From the NCBI RefSeq assembly GCF_019977655.1, contig NZ_AP024849.1, positions 165,001-229,000 of the forward strand: a stretch of 64,000 bases of DNA. The letters run 5' to 3'. Of this stretch, positions 26,821-34,033 are shown piece after piece. The notes under the pieces were generated by a model that was not told where the DNA came from, searched no databases, and was given only the letters and a program-made list of their open reading frames with translations. Source of the stretch: Clostridium gelidum (GTDB lineage Bacteria > Bacillota > Clostridia > Clostridiales > Clostridiaceae). Position numbers and translations under genes: made by a program. How positions within the stretch are numbered: the first letter of the stretch is position 1; the number at the start of each line of letters is the position of its first letter.

Positions 26821-27051
26821 ATGTCAGTAAAAAACAATGCAAAAACTGAAAAAACTATAAAAGGTAATGGCTTGTTTGTTTTTTTTACAGAGGTTAAATC
26901 AGAGGTTAAGCGAATAATTTGGCCTTCAAAAGATGAGACAAAGAAAGCATTTATTGCAGTTATAGTATTCACGCTAATGTATACCATATTAGTTGGTGGA
27001 CTGGACTTTATTTTCGAGAACCTCTTTAAAATAATTTTAAAATTGAAGTAA
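26821..27051 (+). CDS. secE: SecE, preprotein translocase subunit
   Basis: A 76-aa single-span form of SecE that clamps SecY. A cytoplasmic amphipathic helix (FFTEVKSEVKRIIWPSKDE) with the conserved WPS turn is followed by one membrane helix (about 45-65). AAGGATG lies ahead of the ATG. Between rpmG and nusG as usual; the partner SecY is at 52055. Confidence 0.96.
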   Translation: MSVKNNAKTEKTIKGNGLFVFFTEVKSEVKRIIWPSKDETKKAFIAVIVFTLMYTILVGGLDFIFENLFKIILKLK

Positions 27052-27054
27052 AAG

Positions 27055-27080
27055 GGAGGTTTGGGTGATGTAAGATCACC
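27055..27080 (+). promoter_or_regulatory. Unusual nusG ribosome-binding region: start-stop pair and hairpin
   Basis: The only good SD (GGAGG 27055-27059) is 29 nt from the nusG ATG. Eight nt after it is ATG-TAA (27068-27073), in frame with nusG. GGTGAT and ATCACC (27064-27080) form a 6-bp hairpin over this pair, which would bring the SD to about 12 nt from the nusG ATG. Confidence 0.75.
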
Positions 27081-27088
27081 TGACAAGT

Positions 27089-27610
27089 ATGAGTGATAGA
27101 GCAAGATGGTATGTAGTACATACATACTCAGGATATGAAAATAAAGTTAAAGCAAATTTAGAAAAAGCAATTGAAAATAGAAATCTTCAAGCACTAATCC
27201 ATGATATACAAGTACCTATGGAAGAAGTGATTGAAGAAAAAGACGGAAAACAAAAAGTCTTATTGAAGAAAAAGTTTCCGGGTTATGTGCTTATAAAAAT
27301 GTTAATGGGCGATGAAGCGTGGTATGTTGTAAGAAATACAAGAGGCGTAACAGGATTCGTTGGTCCAGGATCAAAACCAGTTCCTCTTTCAGATGAAGAA
27401 GTTGAATCAATGGGAGTTTTAGAAAGTCCTATTGAGATTGATTTAGAGATAGGGGAAAGCATTAGAATTATCTCAGGGCCGTTGAGAGAATCAATAGCTA
27501 TAATACAAGAGATAATTTTAGAAAAGCGTAAAGTGAAAGCTTTAGTAGATATGTTCGGCAGGGAAACTCTTGCTGAATTAGACTTTAATCAAGTTGAAAA
27601 ATTAGTTTAA
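27089..27610 (+). CDS. nusG: Transcription elongation/antitermination factor NusG
   Basis: A 173-aa RNA-polymerase-binding factor. The NGN domain begins RWYVVHTYSGYENKVK and contains KKFPGYVLIKM and VRNTRGVTGFVG. A C-terminal KOW domain (IISGPLRES, LVDMFGRETLAELDF) follows. The start at 27089 fits the family N terminus, but its SD is separated by a hairpin and a start-stop codon pair. Downstream rplK follows after an L1-like hairpin. Confidence 0.96.
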   Translation: MSDRARWYVVHTYSGYENKVKANLEKAIENRNLQALIHDIQVPMEEVIEEKDGKQKVLLKKKFPGYVLIKMLMGDEAWYVVRNTRGVTGFVGPGSKPVPLSDEEVESMGVLESPIEIDLEIGESIRIISGPLRESIAIIQEIILEKRKVKALVDMFGRETLAELDFNQVEKLV

Positions 27611-27634
27611 TATATAACTAAACTAATTTTAATT

Positions 27635-27668
27635 AAGTGGGAGAACTAAAAGTTCGTATATACCACAG
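27635..27668 (+). promoter_or_regulatory. L1-like hairpin before rplK
   Basis: AAGTGGGAG..., then ...ACCACAG: a GTGG/CCAC stem with a conserved GGGAG loop side. Nearly the same element occurs before rplA (28125-28155). By analogy it may be the mRNA target of ribosomal protein L1. Confidence 0.6.
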
Positions 27669-27687
27669 TAATAGGAGGAATAACAAA

Positions 27688-28113
27688 ATGGCTAAGAAAG
27701 TAACTGGAATGATTAAACTTCAACTTCAAGCAGGAAAGGCAACACCAGCTCCACCTGTAGGTCCAGCTTTAGGTCAACACGGTGTAAACATAATGGGATT
27801 CTGTAAGGAGTTCAATGCAAAAACTGCAAATCAAGCTGGGTATATAATACCAGTAGTTATTACAGTTTACCAAGATAGATCTTTTAGCTTTATATTAAAG
27901 ACTCCTCCAGCAGCAGTTCTAATCAAGAAAGAAATAGGATTAGAAAGTGGTTCTGGAGTGCCTAATAAAACAAAAGTTGGTAAGTTGACTCAAGAACAAC
28001 TTAAAAAGATCGCTGAAACTAAAATGCCAGATTTAAATGCTGCAAATGTTGAATCAGCAATGAGAATGATTGCAGGAACAGCTAGAAGTATGGGCGTAAC
28101 TATTGAAGAATAA
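27688..28113 (+). CDS. rplK: Ribosomal protein L11
   Basis: A 141-aa protein of the GTPase-associated centre binding 23S rRNA. It begins MAKKVTGMIKLQLQAGKATP with the proline-rich PAPPVGPALGQHGVN and ends with the rRNA-binding domain. The true ATG follows TAGGAGGA by 7-8 nt; an upstream in-frame GTG (27637) lies inside the L1-like hairpin and is rejected. Confidence 0.97.
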   Translation: MAKKVTGMIKLQLQAGKATPAPPVGPALGQHGVNIMGFCKEFNAKTANQAGYIIPVVITVYQDRSFSFILKTPPAAVLIKKEIGLESGSGVPNKTKVGKLTQEQLKKIAETKMPDLNAANVESAMRMIAGTARSMGVTIEE

Positions 28114-28124
28114 TTCGTAAAAAT

Positions 28125-28155
28125 AAGTGGGAGGTCAAAACCGTTAATACCACAG
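28125..28155 (+). promoter_or_regulatory. L1-like hairpin before rplA
   Basis: AAGTGGGAGGTC...TAATACCACAG, a second copy of the element before rplK, placed directly upstream of the rplA SD (GAGGAGG). It is a candidate L1 autoregulatory site. Confidence 0.6.
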
Positions 28156-28167
28156 AGGAGGCAAATT

Positions 28168-28857
28168 ATGGGAAAGAAATATATTGAAAGTGCAAAGCTT
28201 ATAGATAAAAGTGCATTATATAATCCAATGGATGCATTAGAGCTTACATTAAAGACTGCAAAGGCAAACTTTGATGAAACTATTGAATTACATGTAAGAC
28301 TTGGAGTAGATCCAAGACATGCAGACCAACAAGTTAGAGGAGCAGTTGTATTACCAAACGGAACAGGCAAGACAGTTAGAGTTCTTGTGTTTGCAAAGGG
28401 AGATAAGGCAGCAGAAGCTCAAGCAGCTGGAGCAGATTTCGTTGGAGCTGATGAATTAGTTCAAAAAATCCAAAGTGAAAATTGGTTTGATTATGATGTA
28501 GTTGTTGCAACTCCAGATATGATGGGTGTTGTAGGTAGAATTGGTAGAGTATTAGGACCTAAGGGATTAATGCCAAATCCAAAGTCAGGAACAGTAACCT
28601 TTGATGTTGCTAAAGCAATTGAAGAAATCAAAGCGGGTAAAGTTGAATATAGAGTAGATAAAACATCTATAGTTCATTGCCCAATTGGAAAGAAATCATT
28701 TGGAAATGAAAAATTAAAGGAAAACTTTAAAGCATTAATGGATGCGCTAGTTAAAGCAAAACCATCAGCGGCAAAGGGACAATATTTAAAATCGGTATCT
28801 GTTTCAAGTACAATGGGACCAAGTGCAAGAATTAATCCTACAAAAGCTTTAGATTAG
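28168..28857 (+). CDS. rplA: Ribosomal protein L1
   Basis: A 229-aa protein of the L1 stalk, and in many bacteria the translational repressor of its own operon. It contains VRGAVVLPNGTGKTVRV, GRVLGPKGLMPNPKSGTV (the L1 signature) and the terminal SSTMGPSARINP. GAGGAGG is 7 nt before the ATG. A sigma-A promoter for the rplJ leader starts 3 nt after its stop. Confidence 0.97.
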   Translation: MGKKYIESAKLIDKSALYNPMDALELTLKTAKANFDETIELHVRLGVDPRHADQQVRGAVVLPNGTGKTVRVLVFAKGDKAAEAQAAGADFVGADELVQKIQSENWFDYDVVVATPDMMGVVGRIGRVLGPKGLMPNPKSGTVTFDVAKAIEEIKAGKVEYRVDKTSIVHCPIGKKSFGNEKLKENFKALMDALVKAKPSAAKGQYLKSVSVSSTMGPSARINPTKALD

Positions 28858-28859
28858 TA

Positions 28860-28888
28860 TTGACTTGAGCAGATTTAAGTGATATAAT
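28860..28888 (+). promoter_or_regulatory. Sigma-A promoter of the rplJ-rplL transcript
   Basis: TTGACT, 17 bases, TATAAT; transcription start near 28895 at the head of the L10 leader. Confidence 0.88.
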
Positions 28889-28894
28889 TTCTAA

Positions 28895-29017
28895 TGTTGT
28901 AAAAGAGAATATTTTTTCCGTAGACAGTGGGTGCGAAAGCGTAAAGATGACTACCTACTTAGGTTATGATAATAGATGATATTATAAGACCTTCCTTGTC
29001 TACGGAAGGTCTTTTTT
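28895..29017 (+). ncRNA. L10 leader (L10-L12 autoregulatory attenuator)
   Basis: CCGTAGACA (28918-28926) can pair with TGTCTACGG (28997-29005), or the latter can join the terminator AAGACCTTCC/GGAAGGTCTT followed by T6 (28986-29017). The conserved GGGTGCGAA...CTACCTAC segment is the L10 binding region. This matches the Firmicute L10_leader family. L10(L12)4 binding should favour termination. Confidence 0.92.
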
Positions 29018-29061
29018 AATGAAAGAAGCAGTTTGAAACTGTGAGGAGGTGGACTACAATA

Positions 29062-29565
29062 ATGAATAAAAACAGAGAACTTAAAGAAGCAAAAGTTGCT
29101 GAGATTAAGGAAAAATTAGAAAAATCAAAAGCTGTTGTTCTTGCTAAGTATCAAGGCTTAACTGTTGAAGAAGATACTACTCTTAGAAAAAATTTAAGAG
29201 AAGCTGGAGTTGAATACAAAGTATATAAAAATACTTTAGTTATTTTAGCAGCTAAAGAATTAGGATTAGATGGTATAGTAGAATATTTAGAAGGACCTAT
29301 ATCTGTTGCATTCGGTTATGAAGATGTTACAGTAGCAGCTAAAGTGCTAAATGATTTTGCTAAAGATCATAAAAGTCTAGAATTAAGGGCAGGTATTGTA
29401 GAAGGAGAAATCTTTGATGAAGCTAAGATTAAACAATTAGCAACAATACCATCAAAAGAAATCCTTATTGCAAAACTTCTTGGAAGTATCAAGTCTCCAA
29501 TATCAAGCTTTGCACGTGTATTAAGTGCTATTGCTGATAGCAAGGGAACTGAATCTGCAGAATAA
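29062..29565 (+). CDS. rplJ: Ribosomal protein L10
   Basis: A 167-aa base of the L7/L12 stalk. It has LEKSKAVVLAKYQGLTVEE, KVYKNTLVILA and EGPISVAFGYED, with C-terminal helices that bind L12 dimers. ATG 29062 is chosen with AGGAGGTGG upstream; an in-frame GTG at 29041 precedes the SD. Regulated by the leader just upstream. Confidence 0.97.
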   Translation: MNKNRELKEAKVAEIKEKLEKSKAVVLAKYQGLTVEEDTTLRKNLREAGVEYKVYKNTLVILAAKELGLDGIVEYLEGPISVAFGYEDVTVAAKVLNDFAKDHKSLELRAGIVEGEIFDEAKIKQLATIPSKEILIAKLLGSIKSPISSFARVLSAIADSKGTESAE

Positions 29566-29610
29566 TAAAAAGTAAAAAAATTAACAAAAAATTTCGGAGG
29601 TGCTATTAAA

Positions 29611-29973
29611 ATGACAAGAGAAGATATAATTCAAGCAATAAAAGAAATGAGCGTTTTAGATTTAAATGAATTAGTAAAGGCTTGTGAAGAAGAATTTGGA
29701 GTAAGTGCTGCTGCTGCTGTTGTAGCTGGAGGTGCTGTAGCTGGAGCTGCTGCTGAAGAAAAAACTGAGTTCGACGTAGTATTAGTAAGTACAGGAGATA
29801 ACAAAATTAAAGTTATCAAAGCAGTTAGAGAAATAACTGGATTAGGATTAAAAGAAGCTAAAGAAATAGTTGATGGAGCTCCTAAGACATTAAAAGAAGG
29901 CGTTTCTAAAGATGAAGCTAACGATATGAAAGCTAAATTAGAAGAAGTTGGAGCTGCTGTAGAAGTTAAGTAG
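29611..29973 (+). CDS. rplL: Ribosomal protein L7/L12
   Basis: A 120-aa stalk protein recruiting translation GTPases. An N-terminal dimer domain, an Ala/Gly-rich hinge (about 33-50) and the C-terminal domain with KIKVIKAVREITGLGLKEAK are clear. CGGAGG is 8-9 nt before the ATG. Followed by a terminator/attenuator and then a separate rpoB promoter. Confidence 0.97.
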   Translation: MTREDIIQAIKEMSVLDLNELVKACEEEFGVSAAAAVVAGGAVAGAAAEEKTEFDVVLVSTGDNKIKVIKAVREITGLGLKEAKEIVDGAPKTLKEGVSKDEANDMKAKLEEVGAAVEVK

Positions 29974-29985
29974 TTTGCTTAAAGC

Positions 29986-30018
29986 AAAAGAGGTGCTTAT
30001 AAAAGCACCTCTTTTAAA
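29986..30018 (+). terminator. Terminator or attenuator after rplL
   Basis: AAAAGAGGTGCTT pairs with AAGCACCTCTTTT around a 5-nt loop; the T run is short, so partial read-through into rpoB is possible. Confidence 0.8.
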
Positions 30019-30027
30019 CTCTATTTA

Positions 30028-30077
30028 TAAAGCTATATAAAATGCTTGTTAAAGAATAAGTATTTTATATAGCTTTA
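30028..30077 (+). repeat. 20-bp AT-rich stem-loop between rplL and rpoB
   Basis: TAAAGCTATATAAAATGCTT pairs with AAGTATTTTATATAGCTTTA along 20 positions (one G-U) with a 10-nt loop. It is long enough for RNase III. It lies between the rplL attenuator and the rpoB promoter. Confidence 0.85.
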
Positions 30078-30104
30078 TAGCTAAATTAATCTTTATTAAT
30101 ATTA

Positions 30105-30133
30105 TTGACAAGAAAAATATCCTATGATATTAT
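30105..30133 (+). promoter_or_regulatory. Sigma-A promoter of rpoBC
   Basis: TTGACA, 17 bases, TATTAT (an overlapping TATAAT would need a 20-base spacer). Start near 30140, some 165 nt before the rpoB ATG. Confidence 0.82.
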
Positions 30134-30143
30134 AATGTAATGT

Positions 30144-30215
30144 ATTATTCACTATGGGATAGTATATATTTGTAGTGGAAAAAAAGAGTATAACCTGGTG
30201 AATAATGGTTATACT
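30144..30215 (+). ncRNA. rpoB 5' leader with potential H-type pseudoknot
   Basis: AGTATAACC (30187-30195) and GGTTATACT (30207-30215) form a perfect 9-bp hairpin. Nine bases of its 11-nt loop, GTGAATAAT (30198-30206), are complementary to ATTATTCAC at 30144-30152, at the very 5' end of the mRNA. Both helices could coexist as a pseudoknot or compete. Confidence 0.65.
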
Positions 30216-30304
30216 ATAAAAAGAAGTTGTCCGAAAGTAAAAAGTCCTTAGGGAAAGTATGCTTTTGGCTATTTTAGTTTATTTTATACAAGGGGTGAAA
30301 ATTC

Positions 30305-33300
30305 ATGGTACATCCTGTCCAAGTTGGAAAAAGAACAAGAATGAGTTTTGGTAAGGTTGATGACGTTACTGAAATGCCGAATTTAATTGAGGTACAATTA
30401 GATTCTTATGAATGGTTTTTAAGAGAAGGGTTGCACGAAGTATTTGAGGATATTAATCCTATCACAAACTTCACAGGAAATTTAGTACTTGAGTTCATAG
30501 ATTATAAACTTGATATGGAAAATATCAAGTATTCTGTCGAAGAATGCAAAGAAAGAGATTCAACTTATGCGGCACCATTAAAAGTTTCAATCAGACTACA
30601 AAACAATGAAACTGGTGAAATTAAAGAACAAGAAGTGTTTATGGGTGATTTCCCATTAATGACAGAACAAGGTACATTTGTAATAAATGGTGCTGAGAGA
30701 GTTATAGTTAGTCAATTAGTAAGATCTCCAGGAGTATATTATAACTACTCTAGAGATAAGAGTGGTAAAAAATTATATTCAGCAACTGTAATCCCTAATA
30801 GAGGTGCATGGTTAGAGTATGAAACAGATTCTAACGATATAATTTATGTGAGAATTGATAAGACAAGAAAATTATCAATTACTATTTTAGCAAGAGCTAT
30901 GGGATTAGGTAGTGATCAAGAATTATTAGATTTCTTTGGAGAAGAAGAAAGATTTAGAGCTTCAATAGAAAAAGACAATACTAAAACTAAAGAAGAAGCA
31001 TTGCTTGAAATATATAAGAGATTAAGACCAGGAGAACCACCAACAGTAGATAGTGCTATCTCTTTAATTGATACGCTGTTTTTTGATGCAAAAAGATATG
31101 ATTTATCTAGAGTTGGTAGATACAAGTTTAATAAAAAACTTGCATTAAGTTTAAGAATTGCTAATCAAGTAGCAGCAAATGATATTGTTAATCCACAAAC
31201 TGGTGAGATTATAGCAGAAAAAGGGCAAAAAATAAGTAGATTAATGGCTGAAGATATTCAAAACATAGGTATTAAATCAGTTGATGTCTTAATAGATGAT
31301 AAAGTCATTAAGGTAATTAGCAATAACTTTGTAGATATAAAGAAGCAAGTTTCTTTTGATACTTCAGATTTGGGAATAAAAGAATTAGTTCATTATCCTA
31401 CATTAAAGGAAATATTAGATAATTTCTCGGATGAAAAAAGTATTAAAGAAGAGATAAAGAAAAATATTAGTAGACTTATTCCAAAACACATTATAAGAGA
31501 TGATATATTTGCAACTATTAGTTATGAATTAGGATTAACTTATGGAATAGGTTATGTTGATGATATAGATCACTTGGGCAATAGAAGATTAAGATCTGTA
31601 GGAGAGTTATTACAAAATCAATTTAGAATTGGTTTATCTAGAATGGAAAGAGTAGTTAAAGAAAGAATGACTATTCAAGACCAAGAATCAATAACTCCTC
31701 AGATGTTAATTAACATAAGACCAGTGGCAGCAGCTATTAAAGAATTTTTTGGTAGTTCTCAATTATCACAATTCATGGATCAAACAAATCCATTGTCAGA
31801 ATTGACACATAAAAGAAGATTATCAGCATTAGGACCAGGAGGTCTTTCAAGAGAAAGAGCTGGTTTTGAAGTTAGAGACGTTCATCATTCTCATTATGGA
31901 AGAATGTGCCCAATCGAGACACCAGAAGGCCCAAATATCGGGCTTATTAACTCGTTAGCTACATTTGCTAAAGTTAATGAATATGGTTTTATTGAAACAC
32001 CATACAGAATTGTTGATAAAGAAAATGCAAGAGCAACAGAAGAAATAAGATACTTCACAGCTGATGAAGAAGATCAATTCTTAATTGCTCAAGCTAAAGA
32101 GCCTATGGATGAAAAAGGACATTTTGTTAACAAAAAAGTAACAATAAGACACTTAGAAGACGTATTAGATGTACCAGCTACAGAAGTTGATTTAATTGAC
32201 GTATCTGCAAGACAAATGGTATCAGTAGCTACTGCTATGATTCCATTCCTTGAAAATGATGATGCAACAAGAGCGCTTATGGGATCAAATATGCAACGTC
32301 AAGCAGTTCCATTATTAATTTCACAAGCACCAATTGTTGGTACTGGTATAGAATTTAAAGCTGCTGTAGATTCAGGAGTACTACCGAAAGCAAAGAATGC
32401 AGGGGTTGTTACTTATGTATCAGGTAGTGAAATTCGAGTTAAGAGAGAATCAGATGGAAAAACAGATATATATAAAATGCTGAAATTCAAGAGAAGTAAT
32501 TCAGGAACTTGTATTAATCAAAAGCCTATAGTAGATACGGGTGAAATAGTATTTAAGAATCAAGTAATTGCAGATGGTCCGTCTACAGATTTAGGAGAAA
32601 TTGCATTAGGTAAAAACATCAGAATGGGATTTATAACTTGGGAAGGTTATAACTATGAAGATGCTATGTTAATTTCTGAAGAATTGGTTAGAGAAGATGT
32701 CTTTACATCTATGCATATAGAAGAATATGAATGTGAAGCTAGAGATACAAAACTTGGACCAGAAGAAATAACAAGAGATATACCAAATGTAAGTGATGAC
32801 TCACTTAAAGATGTTGATGATAGAGGTATTATCAGAATAGGTGCAGAAGTAAGATCAGGAGATATATTAGTTGGTAAAGTGACACCAAAGGGTGAAACTG
32901 AACTTACAGCAGAAGAAAGACTATTAAGAGCAATTTTTGGAGAAAAGGCAAGAGAAGTAAGAGATACTTCATTAAGAGTTCCTCACGGAGAAGCTGGAAT
33001 AATAGTTGATATAAAAGTGTTTACAAGAGAAAATGGAGATGAATTAAATCCAGGAGTAAATGAACTTGTAAGATGTTATATTGCACAAAAAAGAAAGATT
33101 TCAGTTGGAGATAAAATGGCAGGACGTCATGGTAATAAAGGGGTTATCTCTAGAATATTACCAGAAGAGGATATGCCATTCTTACCAGATGGCAGACCAC
33201 TTCAAATATGTTTAAATCCACTTGGAGTACCTTCTCGTATGAATATCGGGCAAGTACTTGAAGTACATTTGGGTTGGGCAGCTAGCCATTTGGGTTGGCA

Positions 33301-34012
33301 TATATCCACACCAGTATTTGATGGTGCAACTCAACCTGAAATTACGGAGTGCATGTTAAAGGCTGGTTTTAGGGAAGATGCTAAAACTATATTGTATGAC
33401 GGTAGAACTGGAGAACCATTTGATAATCCAGTAACTGTTGGTATAATGTATATTTTAAAACTTCACCATTTGGTAGATGATAAGATTCATGCTAGATCTA
33501 CAGGTCCTTACTCGCTAGTTACTCAACAACCATTAGGAGGTAAAGCTCAATTTGGTGGTCAAAGATTTGGTGAAATGGAAGTTTGGGCATTAGAAGCATA
33601 TGGAGCAGCACATACGTTACAAGAAATATTAACTGTTAAGTCAGATGATGTTGTAGGTAGAGTTAAGACGTATGAAGCTATAGTTAAGGGCGAGAATATA
33701 CCAGAACCAGGAGTTCCTGAATCATTTAAGGTTCTTATTAAAGAACTACAAGCTTTATGCTTAGACATTAAAGTTTTAAACAATGATCATGAAGAAGTAA
33801 CTTTGAAAGAATTTGTAGATGACGACATGGCAAATTTAGAAGTTAATATAGAAAGTTCTGAGGGAGTAATTGTACCAGAACCAGAAATTATAGATGATAG
33901 TTATGATCAAACTAAAGATGAAGATATAGACGAAGTTGATTATGAAGAGAACGTTGATATAGACGAAATTGAAAGTGAATTAGAACTAGACGATTTTAAT
34001 GATGAACACTAA
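30305..34012 (+). CDS. rpoB: RNA polymerase beta subunit
   Basis: Forms half of the catalytic cleft of RNA polymerase. At 1235 aa it has the standard low-GC Firmicute domain order, starting MVHPVQVGKRTRMSFGK. The rifampicin pocket (FFGSSQLSQFMDQTNPLSEL and THKRRLSALGPGG) matches the sensitive form. The active-site GDKMAGRHGNKG and the C-terminal anchor are present. A strongly acidic tail of about 60 residues, not essential to the fold, ends the protein. GGGGTG lies 9 nt before the ATG. Confidence 0.98.
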   Translation: MVHPVQVGKRTRMSFGKVDDVTEMPNLIEVQLDSYEWFLREGLHEVFEDINPITNFTGNLVLEFIDYKLDMENIKYSVEECKERDSTYAAPLKVSIRLQNNETGEIKEQEVFMGDFPLMTEQGTFVINGAERVIVSQLVRSPGVYYNYSRDKSGKKLYSATVIPNRGAWLEYETDSNDIIYVRIDKTRKLSITILARAMGLGSDQELLDFFGEEERFRASIEKDNTKTKEEALLEIYKRLRPGEPPTVDSAISLIDTLFFDAKRYDLSRVGRYKFNKKLALSLRIANQVAANDIVNPQTGEIIAEKGQKISRLMAEDIQNIGIKSVDVLIDDKVIKVISNNFVDIKKQVSFDTSDLGIKELVHYPTLKEILDNFSDEKSIKEEIKKNISRLIPKHIIRDDIFATISYELGLTYGIGYVDDIDHLGNRRLRSVGELLQNQFRIGLSRMERVVKERMTIQDQESITPQMLINIRPVAAAIKEFFGSSQLSQFMDQTNPLSELTHKRRLSALGPGGLSRERAGFEVRDVHHSHYGRMCPIETPEGPNIGLINSLATFAKVNEYGFIETPYRIVDKENARATEEIRYFTADEEDQFLIAQAKEPMDEKGHFVNKKVTIRHLEDVLDVPATEVDLIDVSARQMVSVATAMIPFLENDDATRALMGSNMQRQAVPLLISQAPIVGTGIEFKAAVDSGVLPKAKNAGVVTYVSGSEIRVKRESDGKTDIYKMLKFKRSNSGTCINQKPIVDTGEIVFKNQVIADGPSTDLGEIALGKNIRMGFITWEGYNYEDAMLISEELVREDVFTSMHIEEYECEARDTKLGPEEITRDIPNVSDDSLKDVDDRGIIRIGAEVRSGDILVGKVTPKGETELTAEERLLRAIFGEKAREVRDTSLRVPHGEAGIIVDIKVFTRENGDELNPGVNELVRCYIAQKRKISVGDKMAGRHGNKGVISRILPEEDMPFLPDGRPLQICLNPLGVPSRMNIGQVLEVHLGWAASHLGWHISTPVFDGATQPEITECMLKAGFREDAKTILYDGRTGEPFDNPVTVGIMYILKLHHLVDDKIHARSTGPYSLVTQQPLGGKAQFGGQRFGEMEVWALEAYGAAHTLQEILTVKSDDVVGRVKTYEAIVKGENIPEPGVPESFKVLIKELQALCLDIKVLNNDHEEVTLKEFVDDDMANLEVNIESSEGVIVPEPEIIDDSYDQTKDEDIDEVDYEENVDIDEIESELELDDFNDEH

Positions 34013-34033
34013 TTTTGAAGGGAGGATTTACCC

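Noticed and set aside
27637..27687. N-terminal extension of L11 from an upstream GTG
   Set aside because: The extension falls within the L1-like hairpin; the ATG at 27688 has a good SD and the family N terminus.
29701..29760. Simple GCT-rich repeat in rplL
   Set aside because: It encodes the normal Ala/Gly hinge of L7/L12, not a separate repeat element.
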